A stretch of 64,000 nucleotides of DNA from Phoenix dactylifera. Lineage: Eukaryota > Streptophyta > Magnoliopsida > Arecales > Arecaceae. Shown here piece after piece: positions 51,001-61,264 of the stretch (positions within the stretch are counted from its first letter, which is position 1; each line of letters opens with the position of its first letter). The translations under genes and the position numbers were made by a program. The DNA is taken from NCBI RefSeq assembly GCF_009389715.1, contig NC_052392.1:37310410-37374409 (forward strand). Reading direction: 5' to 3'. Below the pieces are notes generated by a model, which saw nothing but the letters and a program-made list of their open reading frames with translations, was not told the DNA's origin and searched no databases.

Positions 51001-52012
51001 AAATCAATAGCACAGACGAATGTGTATATCATAAGAGAGTTGGACACAAATTTGTGATCTTGTGCCTTTATGTAGATGATATACTGATCTTTGGGACAGA
51101 TCTTCAGATAATTGATGAAGTAAAACAATTTTTAAGTCATAAGTTTGATATGAAAGACTTGGGACAAGCTGACTTAATTTTAAATACCAAAATAATTAGA
51201 AGTGCAAATGGAATTGAGTTATCCCAAAGTCATTATGTTGACAAGATACTCAATAAATTTAATTATTCGGATTGTCAGCCTGTCTCTACTCCCTTTGATC
51301 CCTCTACACATCTTAAGAAGAACTTAGGAACTCCTATCCTTCAAAGCCTATATGCTCAAATCATAGGCTCACTAGGATTCCTAACAAACTACACTAGGCC
51401 AGACATAGCATATGCTGTAAATAGACTTAGTAGATATACTGTTAATCCAAATAGAGATCATTGGACAGCATTAGAGAGAATTCTTAGGTATCTTAAGGGT
51501 ACCAAGTCCTATAGTTTGCACTTTAGTGGGTTTCCTGCTGTTCTAGAAGGCTATAGTGATGCCAACTGGATCAGCGATACCTTAGTGTTAAATCCACCAC
51601 AGGATACGTCTTTCTCCTAGGAGGTGCTGCTGTGTCTTGGAAATCCACCAAACAAACCTTAATATCTAGGAGTACCATGGAGTCTGAACTAGCTTTAGAC
51701 ACTACTAGCACTGAGGCTGAGTGGCTCAGAGATCTACTTATAGACCTTCCTGTAGATGAGTCACCTTTACCACCTGTCTCCTTACATTGTGACTGTAAAT
51801 CTGCAATAGATAAGTGCAACCAAGAAAATGCCAATGTAAAAATGAACAGGCACTTAAAAGTACGTCATAAATCATTGAGATATAAATTGAAAAATAATGT
51901 TATTGCCTTGAATTTTGTAAAATTAGAAAATAATTTGGCTGATCAGCTTACAAAAGGTTTATCTAGAACAGTGGTTCTAGAGTCGTCGAGGGGGATGGGG
52001 CTTAGCCCATAA
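48039..52012 (+). pseudogene. copia gag-pol polyprotein, frameshifted in RNase H
   Basis: The likely start is the Met of MASNTSDHLSAKPEKF at 48039; an in-frame upstream Met at 47994 is less typical. Gag spans the first 250 residues, with a CCHC knuckle (CYVCGRTNHLSPQC, about 48861). Protease has WWIDTGAG (about 49060). Integrase has an HHCC region (HGRLGHV, CQTC) and the D-D-E core (HSDVCD, FIDD, YSPQSNGVAERKNR). Reverse transcriptase has CKWIFKKKL and the catalytic YVDD (about 51070). After GYSDANW (about 51570) one base appears to be lost and the frame moves by one. The RNase H remainder is readable at 51600-52012, with a further missing residue in MESELALDT. Confidence 0.94.
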
Positions 52013-52534
52013 AGATAGATCACCACGGTGGGAACCCAACCTTAAAAGGTTCAATGGGTAGAAACAAACCGGAGTGTGACTAAGAGGAGCACTATTTCAT
52101 GTTTTCCTCATCCCTATGGCGCTAGTGCTCATAAAAGCAAGCGGTAGGATGAGTTCGTTTGTATAATTCTTAATGAGTCCGAGACCCAAGAGGCAGGAGC
52201 TTCCTTGCTAGCTTCCTTATTAGGACTCACCTATATGTGCAATCGTGAGGCCGCGATTATGGGAAATGGGCGATTCCCTAAAAAGCACATGATAGATACC
52301 TGCGCATGGCCATAATAGCGCAATCCGCTTAGAACCCAGATCGGGCTATATTATGTGTGTTGTTGATTTAATCTGAGCCATGGACCGAGGTTCAAGGTTA
52401 AGACCACCTTGGCTCCACAGATGTAATCAATTGTCACTAAGTGAAGGTTCAAACCGAAAGGTACCTACACCTATTACATAATATAAGATATCCAGCATTT
52501 TATTTTGATTTTAAAATTATTTAAGTTTTTTTTT

Positions 52535-52543
52535 GTGGGGGAT
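52535..52543 (+). other. copia polypurine tract
   Basis: GTGGGGGAT immediately precedes the 3' LTR, the expected site for plus-strand priming. Confidence 0.8.
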
Positions 52544-53262
52544 TGTTGAAAAAAAAAAACTTAAATGCGCACGCGGCCAAAATCTCGGGCCGCGTGCGCG
52601 TTTGAGAAAAAGGTAACGCCCAGCGGGCGTTACGCATTTGAAAACGGACGCGTTTGAAAACGCGTCCGCAAATGACCAAACGGCCCCTGTAAAAACCCCT
52701 ATTTAAACCCCTTGATTTCATCTCTTTGGAAGCACGAAAAATTTCAGAAAAATAGTGAAAAAATTCTGAAAAAATTCTTCTCCCTCTTAGCTACTTCCAA
52801 ATTTTATTTTTACATTTTTATTCAGTTTATTTAGTTCTTTTCATTCCGTTCTTTGCTGGATCTGCAAGTTCGATCGGGTTCGCTTTGACTTCTTCCGAGA
52901 CGTGCCGAAGAAGAGGTTGTAGGGTCGTCGTATCTCCGAGAAGGATTGCCGGGTGACCCGTACGTGGGGGCAAATACTTCTTTGGGACAGCGTCTACGCG
53001 CTTCGACCTGCTTTCAATCAGGCTACTTTCTTCTACCTTTATTTTTAATTTAATATTAGTAGATTGGTAGGATTTGAAATTCTATGATATAAACTTATTA
53101 AATGCATAGATTTACTTTGTGCTAGAATAGATTTATTTTGTATTAAAATAGAATTATTTGGATGCCGAATGATATGCATGTATATTATTTCCTTTAAGAT
53201 TTTTTTTTTTATTAATTGAATTTATAGATTTATTTATTTAGTTAGGAGATATATTGCTAACA
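52544..53262 (+). repeat. copia 3' LTR
   Basis: 719 bp. Against the 5' LTR I see four substitutions (near 52685, 52746, 52756 and 52842) and two one-base homopolymer length changes. Confidence 0.96.
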
Positions 53263-53267
53263 CGATC
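53263..53267. repeat. Right target-site duplication CGATC
   Basis: The partner of 46475-46479; the P450 reading resumes here. Confidence 0.97.
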
Positions 53268-54071
53268 GCCATGGTCCCTGACTACCTCGTCGAGGAGACC
53301 ATCCCATCTTGTAAAGTTCCTGCGGGCTTTCGTGCTCAACCCGAATAACGCATCCAGCCATGGACGGAATGGAAAGTAGTCCTCCACATGGAATCTCCCA
53401 AGTAGAGAGGAATTGGCCTCGATTAGCTCCCGGAACAATTCATTGCGTCCTTCTCCTCTGAAGAACTTCCCTGAAACAACTCTACAGAGCATATCATTTG
53501 CGAAGAAATTTAACACCTCGCTCATGTCCACCATGCCTGTTGATGTAACAGCTCTGGAAATCTTCAGTAGCATAAAGGCAACTTCCTCCTCTCTCACGAG
53601 CTCAAAAGAGCGCACCCTTTTAGCACTCAGGAGGTGGACGGTACAGAGCTTCCTCAGGTGCCTCCAGTACTCACCGTATGGTGCAAAAGCCAGGTCCATG
53701 GATTCATAGAGCATGACCCTGGCGACCTTCAGAGAAGGCCTAGTGGAAAAGATATGATCATGAGTTCTCATGATCTCTCGGGCCATCTCTGCGGATGAAA
53801 CCACGAGGGTCGGTGCCTGACCCAGATGGAGAAGCATGAGTGGTCCATGCTTCTTGGAGAGATCCCCAAGAGAGCGATGAGGGAGAGAGCCCAGCTGGTG
53901 CAGGTTCCCAATGAATGGAAGCCTGAGTGGTGAAGGTGGGAGCCGAGTCCTTTTTGACAGGGCTCGTTTTATGAGCAGAAGGAAGGGGAAGAACGAGAGG
54001 AAAGCGAGAAGAGAATATGGCTCGACCAAGCTCTGAACTAGTGAGAACATTGTGTGATAGGCTTCTTGTGC

Positions 54072-54480
54072 TCTCCACGCCTTCTTGCGCGGCCGAAACC
54101 CTTTCTCCTCCGGATCCTCTCGCGGGCGGCGATGGTGGGGAATAAGCGCCGGTGGAGGTCGAGGGCAAGGGAGGCAGCGGCGGAGACGGCGGCGGAGAGG
54201 GAGTCGCACTTGGCCTGAAGGTCAGAGATCTGGTAGGCGGTGGATGGGGGAGCGGTCGTCGGCCGTGGTGGGGGACAGGAAGGCGTAATGGGGGAAGAAG
54301 AAGGTGAGTTTCGGTTCGGGGAGAAGAAACTGAATACTTATAAGGAGGGGTATTTTCGTCTCATAAAAATATTCTAAAGGAACGGAAATTAAATTTACTA
54401 AAATTATTGGACGGGTTGTTATAAGACTAGTCAACGGAAATTTATTGTGATACTGGAGTCTTTAGAGGGATGAAAAATAA
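54072..54480. other. Extra segment in the leader of the disrupted P450
   Basis: Compared with the paralogue (59345-59370), about 400 bp is added between the ATG region and the TATA region. The first 220 bp are GC-rich. The minus strand reads ISDLQAKCDSLSAAVSAAAS, which looks coding, possibly a captured gene fragment. No terminal repeats were found. It could instead be a deletion in the other copy. Confidence 0.45.
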
Positions 54481-54518
54481 TTTCTTATTTTTTTATTTTT
54501 TTTTTGCCCCGCACTCTC

Positions 54519-54524
54519 TTTATG
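54519..54524 (-). promoter_or_regulatory. Mutated TATA box of the disrupted P450
   Basis: Reads CATAAA on the minus strand where the intact paralogue has TATAAA, within otherwise conserved flanks (ACTCTCTTTAT on plus). Confidence 0.6.
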
Positions 54525-55965
54525 GTTGCGGAAGGCGACCTGCCGGTCCTTACACGGCATGAGGACCGAGCCCTTTGTTCAGAAGCATCCCCACTTGGTT
54601 CATTCGCATGGTTCTCATGTTGAATTATAGTTTAATGGAAACTTGAATTTCTAAAAAAAAAAATCGACAACTAGCATTAAATTCTTCAATAGTTTTCTCC
54701 ACCAATTTCGTTTCTTGCTAAAACAGATCTTGATGAAACAGAATACTTAGAGGCTCAAAATAAAGAGAAATGAAAAAATTCGAAAAGAAAAGAAAAAAAT
54801 AGAGAGAGAAAAATAAGCACAGCATGTACAAATATGGTTCGGCATAAGTTTTACTATAATAAAAAAAATAGAGTACAAAAATATAGCTATCACTAAATAA
54901 ATATCAAAATCAGATCGGTTCGTATAATGAGCTCCACCCAGTCCATAGTGGGCCCAACCGTCCGCTACCGCCACAAATCTTACAAATCTCCGATCATTTT
55001 TTTTTTCTCTTCAAATTTGTCAAACTATGATGGAACACCTACGAAAAAATTTTGGGCCCACTTAACATAGGTTCAATACAAAGAAAATGATGGCAAAGAA
55101 ACGTAAGTATATGGTAAGAGGTTGCATCCTTAATTTGTGACTATCGAGAAGATAAGTAACCACATTTTCCTTCATTCTTCTAAGCAGATTTAGAACACTG
55201 TCAAAAGGAAGATTGGAGCAAAAGTCGGATCATTTACTTCCTTGTCGGCTTATGGACTGAACCGAGCATAAAGAATAGGAAGGTCGAACTTGGAACTAAG
55301 TGCGATCAAATGGCATGAGCGCCTCATTGGTGTCCTTGTCTTTTTTTTTCTTAGCAAAGCAGAAGAAAAGGACCCCAAACAAATATTTCATTACAAATAA
55401 AATGAGTACGAAAGTAAGGGAGAAGAAAACATCAAGAAAAGAAAAAAAACAAAAAAACAAAGGAGAGGAGGGAAAAATAACAAAAGAAAAGAAAAGGCAA
55501 GAGATACCAATATGGCCCATGCATCAAGGCCCAATCCAAAAAAATGGGACTTGTAAAAGTAAAATTCAGATATAAAGACCAGAGCAGGCCCAAGCTTTCC
55601 CCATTGAGGCCCAGCCCCTCTCGGTCCATCTGGCGCACCAGAATCCAAATAATGTTTTTTTTTTTTTTTTTTTTTGCTACAATTCAGATAATATTTTTGC
55701 AGAGATAAATATGAACCAAATTGGATAATTCCAAGTTTACGACTTGCGACCACGAAATCTTTAACTGGCCGTAGGTCGCACCACGTGATTGCCGCAACTA
55801 ACATTAAGTCTCCGATTCACCTCACCGTATTAGAAGAATTAAAAAAAAAAAGATTCTCTGATGATTAGAACGAGATAAGGTTAGAGTCGTTTCATGACAA
55901 GCGCTTTCTGTCTCTTTCCTGGACAGCAGGATATCAATCAGTCGGACTAAAAGCAAAAAAAAGTA

Positions 55966-56320
55966 TCCGTTGCGGTGCACAGTGGGGATGGAGAAGGACC
56001 AGCCACCCCTGGTTCGGTCCTGACTCGAAGAGCTTGGTGTTCACATCGGACTATGCAGGGGTGTCGGCGGAACCGATCTCCAACCCCCACCATTACCAGC
56101 CATATGGGGATATTTTCACTGCAAAGATTGATGGTTCTGATATCCGACGGCTTACACACAACTCGTTTGAGGATGGGACCCCGACATGGACCCCCTTCTT
56201 CTTGGAGCCATCTGATGTTCCTGAGTCTCTGCAAGGGATGGAACGGTGCTCGTTTGATGACTGTCACTTGCTCACCATGCAGGCCAGCTCATGCAAGTCA
56301 CACCCAGTAAAGGTTGTTAA
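55966..56320 (+). pseudogene. TolB-related beta-propeller gene fragment
   Basis: The plus-strand translation reads HPWFGPDSKSLVFTSDYAG, then SAEPISNPHHYQPYGDIF and IRRLTHNSFEDGTPTWTP. These are WD40-like propeller repeats of plant TolB-related (DPP-like) proteins. Only the C-terminal part is present and there is no start or flanking exon. The reading then runs into unrelated sequence, so this is a gene fragment and not a functional gene. It lies between the two P450 duplication blocks. Confidence 0.7.
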
Positions 56321-56324
56321 TTCT

Positions 56325-56650
56325 GACATCTGCTTGCAAGAGCATCGGCCACGGGCATGGCCACTGGCACGGCCGCGGGGGAGGGAGTGAAAGCTGGGGG
56401 GTAGCCAGGTAGGGGGAGCCTCGCCGCGAGAACGGCTGGATGGGGCGCAGAGATTGGGGCAGCGGAGCTTCTCGGAGAGCTAGGATCGGGTGTACGGCGG
56501 CGGCGGCATCGTCCTCGTCGTCGTAGACGTTGTCGGAGGGGAGGGCGGGGAAGGGGGCATCGGCTTCGGGCTTGGGAGCAAGGAGAACGGAGTCGTGGGT
56601 AGGGGTGGAGCCGTGGAGGTGGGGTTGGGAAAGTTCTCAAGAAACTGAGA
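56325..56650 (-). other. GC-rich coding-like fragment
   Basis: The minus strand has an acidic open stretch (LLAPKPEADAPFPALPSDNV then YDDEDDAAAA) in GC-rich sequence adjoining the TolB fragment. No family was recognised. It may be a second captured gene fragment. Confidence 0.35.
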
Positions 56651-56894
56651 AGAAAGGAGATTTAAATTGATTAACGGGTTGGTTCAGGTTAACGAATTGA
56701 GTCCGAATTCGAGTCAATCCAATACGATTTAAAGAAAATAAATGGATTTAGGTTAGCCCGGATTGGGTCTGATATAAATACAACCGAGTTCAATCAGATT
56801 AGGATTTAAATTGATTAAGCCAAATAAAATTTAATTGGGTTGAGTCCAAGTTTAATTGGGATCTAATTAAATTGTTAATTGAACTAAGTCCTCA

Positions 56895-57055
56895 TTTGGG
56901 CTTGTAAGCTGCTCGGGCTCGGATTTAAACGGGCCTCATTTTGGACTCGAGCTCGGACTCATTTGACTAATGAGCCAAACTCGAGCCGGGCTTTTACCGA
57001 GCCGGGCCCGAGCTGAGCCTAAGCAGCTCGGCCCGTTAACAGCCCTACGTAAAAC
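56895..57055. repeat. Truncated hAT 38518-family copy (duplicate block)
   Basis: The counterpart of 44555-44710: GGGCTTGTAAGCTGCTCGGG through CGGCCCGTTAACAGCCCTAC. It is part of the tandem duplication around the P450 genes. Confidence 0.6.
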
Positions 57056-57196
57056 AAGGGTGGCAATTGTTCCAAACATGCTGCTACCATACCAAACCCA
57101 CGTTATTACATTAGAAGATATGCAGACAGAGTCCCCAATCATTTCAAAGAAATGATGTGAAATATTAGGATTTGGACATGGAAGAACTAATATCGA

Positions 57197-59322
57197 TCAA
57201 GAATCCTGATGGAAACAAGCAGGTGTAGCAACAAGACGCAGCCTTTGTTTCTTTCTAATTGTTATTCCCGGAGCCTCTTCCATATCCAGTTCCTCTCTTG
57301 CCGCACCATGAGGTAGCTCCCAATCGAACTGATGCACAAGGTTTGCCAATGCAAGCTCCACGGTAGAAGTCGCAAAGTGCATTCCGGGACAAATTCTTCG
57401 ACCTGCTCCGAATGGAATAAATTGGAAATCGTTCCCTTTGAAGTCTACTGGACTGCCCAAAAACCTCTCAGGATGGAATTCCTCTGGGGCTTCCCAAGAT
57501 TTCGGATCCCTACTAATTGCCCAACAGTTGATGATGACTCTTGTTCTCTTGGCAATATCATAGCCTTGGATTTGGCAATCCTCCATTGCTTCTCGTGGTA
57601 GCAACAATGGAGCCGCAGGATGCAACCGCAGGACTTCCTTCAGGACGGCTTTTAAGTAGACCATCTTGTTCAATTCCTTCTCTCTCACCATGCCTCTTCC
57701 ACTGGCTATCCCTCTTACCTCATCTTGTAGTTTCTTCATGACTTCTGAGTTTCGAACAAGCTCTGCCATGGCCCATTCTAGGGTTAGATAGGATGTATCG
57801 GTACCTGCAGCGAACATATCCTGGACAAAGCATTCAAGGAAAGTGAGCATGGACTAAAGCTAATAAGAATCAACAACAACAATGTCCTGCTAATGTTGGC
57901 AGCACCTACAATTCAAGAAACTTTTCGCAAGATTTTGGTAACATAACCATTAGTGGCAGCACATGTAATAATCTCTCCTTTTTTGGATCATAATCATTAG
58001 TATACTTGATAAGGTCCACCAATTCGTACATGCATGCATGGTGCAAATGCCCTATGTTTTCTCATTTTTCACTGCTCGTCAAGTCTGGGCACTTGCCTGG
58101 TTCATCAAGTGCTTACTTGCATCACAGCATGATATGATTAAACACGTATTAAACTAATTAATCATGCTTAGCTTTTCTTAACAAGCCAAAAGTAAGTCAT
58201 TAAGCTAATGGGTGGCCACTTGCCTAGGTGGCCTTCACTACGAGACACAATCTTTGATAGAGATTTCTTTAGTTGGGTGCCATCATTGCAGTGCCCGTAA
58301 GTTTTAGCATCCTAGTTTCATTTTTTTTTCCAAAGGGAGAATTTTAAATGTCCCAAAGTACTCTAGAATGTCTTGAGAAACAAAATGAGAAAATAGAAGA
58401 AAATTTGGACCCGGCAGCTTACCAGCAAGAGTGCTTTTATGTGCTCTTCTCTAATGGCGAACTCCAAGTTGGGATCCTTCTGAAGAGAGAGCAGTACGTC
58501 TACGAAGTCATTCTCGTGCCCTTCTTCCTTCAACCGATCGCCATGGTCCCTGACTACCTCGTCGAGGAGACCATCCCATCTTGTAAAGTTCCTGCGGGCT
58601 TTCGTGCTCAACCCGAATAACGCATCCAGCCATGCAAGGAATGGAAAGTAGTCCTCCACATGGAATCTCCCAAGTAGAGAGGAATTGGCCTCGATTAGCT
58701 CCCGGAACAATTCATTGCGTCCTTCTCCTCTGAAGAACTTCCCTGAAACAACTCTACAGAGTATATCATTTGCGAAGAAATTTAACACCTCGCTCATGTC
58801 CACCATGCCTGTTGATGTAACAGCTCTGGAAATCTTCAGTAGCATAAAGGCAACTTCCTCCTCTCTCACGAGCTCAAAAGAGCGCACCCTTTTGGCACTC
58901 AGGAGGTGGACGGTGCAGAGCTTCCTCAGGTGCCTCCAGTACTCACCGTATGGTGCAAAAGCCAGGTCCATGGATTCATAAAGCAAGACCCTGGCGACCT
59001 TCAGAGAAGGCCTAGTGGAAAAGATATGATCATGAGTTCTCATGATCTCTCGGGCCATCTCTGCGGATGAAACCACGAGGGTCGGTGCCTGACCCAGATG
59101 GAGAAGCATGAGCGGTCCATGCTTCTTGGAGAGATCCCCAAGAGAGCGATGAGGGAGAGAGCCCAGCTGGTGCAGGTTCCCAATGAATGGAAGCCTGAGT
59201 GGTGAAGGTGGGAGCCGAGTCCTTTTTGACAGGGCTCGTTTAATGAGCAGAAGGAAGGGGAAGAACAGGAGGAAAGCGATAAGAGAATATGGCTCGACCA
59301 GGTGCTGAACTAGCGAGAACAT
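57197..59322 (-). CDS. CYP71-type cytochrome P450 (CYP71A1-like), two exons, intact
   Basis: A microsomal mono-oxygenase of the plant A-type CYP71 clan. The substrate cannot be told from sequence. Exon 1 is 59322-58423 and exon 2 is 57820-57197, both in phase 0, giving 507 residues. The single intron (57821-58422) lies at the site conserved in CYP71 genes, just before DMFAAGTDTS. An N-terminal membrane anchor (residues 8-28, LVEPYSLIAFLLFFPFLLLI) is followed by the proline hinge PPSPLRLPFIGN. The C-helix is WRHLRKLC, the I-helix AAGTDTS (Asp present), K-helix KEVLRLHP, PERF as FHPERF, and the heme loop FIPFGAGRRICPG. It is the only complete copy in this minus-strand cluster. Confidence 0.95.
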
Positions 59323-59385
59323 TGTGTGATAAGCTTCTTTTGCTCTCTACTCCTCTTTTTTTATTTTCTTTTGCCCCGTACTCTC

Positions 59386-59391
59386 TTTATA
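59386..59391 (-). promoter_or_regulatory. TATA box of the intact P450
   Basis: TATAAA (GCTATAAAGAGAG context) on the minus strand, about 65 bp upstream of the ATG at 59322. It leaves room for a short leader. Confidence 0.65.
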
Positions 59392-59494
59392 GCTGCGGAG
59401 GGCGAGTTGCCGGTCCTTACACGGCATGAGGACCGAGCCCTTCGTTCATTCGCATGGTCAAGCTGAAATGATTCTTATGTTGAATTATAGTTTA

Positions 59495-59706
59495 ATGGAA
59501 ACTTGAATTTCTAAAAGAAAATCGAGGACTAGCATTAAATTCTTCTATAGTTTCCTCCACCAATTTCGTTTCTTGCTAAAACGGATCTTGATGGAACAGA
59601 ATGGAAACTTGAATTTCTAAAAGAAAATCGAGGACTAGCATTAAATTCTTCTATAGTTTTCTCCACCAATTTCGTTTCTTGCTAAAACGGATCTTGATGG
59701 AGCAGA
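59495..59706. repeat. Direct tandem duplication, 106-bp unit
   Basis: 59495-59600 and 59601-59706 are almost the same (both begin ATGGAAACTTGAATTTCT). The other P450 block has this segment once (about 54635-54740). It lies 170-385 bp upstream of the intact P450 start. Confidence 0.9.
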
Positions 59707-60083
59707 ATACTTAAGAGGCTCAAAATGAAGAGAAATGAAAAGATTCGAAAAGAAAAGAAGAAAATAGGGAGAGAAAAATAAGCACAGCATGTACAAATAT
59801 GGTTCGGCATAAGTTTTACTATAATAAAAAAAAATAGAGTACAAAAAGTAGAATGAACTCCACCTAGTCGATATTGGGCCCAAACTTCCGCTACCGCCAC
59901 AAAACTTACAAAAAAAATCTCAGATCATCTTTTTTTTCCCCTTCAAATTTGTCAAACCATGATGTAACACCAATCAAAAAATATCGGGCACACTTAACAT
60001 TTATATATTCCTGAATGAGGGAGGTATTGTTGCCGCTGCAAAATGTAAAACTTTTTGTGTGATTAGCTTTCAAAGAAAAGTTC

Positions 60084-60630
60084 TGTTGGGAGGCAAAATG
60101 GATCGTCCTACTCTAGCGTGGAGCCATCCAATTTCGGCCGAGTAGGTCAGACCTCAGTCCCGCTAAAAGCCAGACCTGATTTCGGACTCTGCCGAAGGCT
60201 GAGCCGACCTCGGACCCTGCCAAAGGCCGAGCCAATCTCGGCCCAAGGCGGGGCCAAGCATCAACCCTGATCCCGTCAAAGATCCCACGAATCCTCAGAA
60301 CAAAATGAATGGTTCCTCCCCAAGGCCTTATATAGCCTACCTCAACGGCTCTGATTGGCCTACCCAGACGGCCAAGCGGCTAGATCAGGCAACGTGCCAA
60401 ACCCAGAAGCTTCCTTAGCAGATCTTCCTGTATCGCAGTGTTAAAGGCCGATCATCCGGGCATTGATGATTGGCCCCTCGCGTACCATCAAATAACGTCT
60501 TTAGAGAAAGTGTGCACATAACGCATTGAAGAGCTTCCTCAACTACTTTCACTTGGGATGACGTGACAGATTCTCAGAACAAATTTGGAAAGGTATCTCC
60601 TGCATTCTTCGCCTGCGGCATTGATCTTTT
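60084..60630. repeat. Probable solo LTR or other repeat in the P450 upstream flank
   Basis: Sequence from TGTTGGGAGG to GCCTGCGGCA is not present at the matching place in the other duplication block. It contains CTTATATAG (about 60327) and a pair of 30-bp near-repeats (GCCGAAGGCTGAGCCGACCT and GCCAAAGGCCGAGCCAATCT, 60188-60245). No target duplication was confirmed. Confidence 0.4.
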
Positions 60631-61264
60631 TTGCTACCATTCAAATAATGTTTTTGCAAAGATAAATATGAACCAAATTGGATAATTCCAAGTTTACGTC
60701 TTTCAAGCACGAAATCTTAACTGGCCGTAGGTCGCACCACGTGATTGCCGTAACTATCATTAAGTCTCCGATTCACCTCACCGTATTAGAACAATTAAAA
60801 AAAACAAAGATTCTCTGACGATGGGAACGAGACAGGAGTAGAGTCGATGCACGACAAGTGCTTTCTGTCTCTTTCCTCGACACCAGCATAACCATCGCTT
60901 GGACCAAAGCAAAGAAAAAGATTTATGAGGTTGGGCCGGATATGAAACTTTAGGTCGGAGAACTTGCTATTGATTGGATATTCTTGAAGGATTAGTTTGA
61001 ACATCTTATAGAAATTGGATCTGATCCATCCAGCATATATTTTCGAAACTATATACATAAATTACATCTAATATTATAAAATATGAGGTCTGGACGGAAA
61101 CAAAGACTTGATAATTTTTTTTCTATAAAATTTGAGCCGGTGCACTCTGAATTTTTTTTTTCAATATGTAAATAGGAGCCAGATCCCGCTATGTTCTTGG
61201 GAATTCGATTGGACGGCATCTAAGAGTGCTTGATGCTATCCATTGTGAGGGGGCGGCGCCCCAT

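Larger units (their letters stand above)
46480..53262 (+). mobile_element. Young Ty1/copia LTR retrotransposon (6783 bp)
   Basis: Two 719-bp LTRs (TGTTGA...TAACA) flank a gag-pol region in the order gag, zinc knuckle, protease, integrase, reverse transcriptase, RNase H. Integrase before reverse transcriptase places it in Ty1/copia. It sits inside exon 1 of a P450 gene in the opposite orientation and is flanked by CGATC. A frameshift within RNase H makes it non-autonomous as read. The LTRs differ by only about four substitutions. Confidence 0.97.
45130..54050 (-). pseudogene. CYP71-type cytochrome P450 disrupted by a copia element
   Basis: A near-duplicate of the intact P450 at 57197-59322. 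Exon 1 starts at 54050 (MFSLVQSLVEPYS) and runs to 53263, where it is split by a 6.8-kb Ty1/copia element. The rest of exon 1 is 46479-46363 (ending HIKALLL at a GTAAGC donor) and exon 2 begins at 45784. Motifs retained are ExxR (KEVLRLHP), PERF (HPERF) and the heme loop FGAGRRICPG. Further lesions are an extra G in a GGG run near 45274 that shifts the last 30 or so codons, an Asn in place of the I-helix Asp (AAGTNTS, codon 45761-45763), and a TATA box changed to CATAAA (54519-54524). It cannot make a normal P450. Confidence 0.93.
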
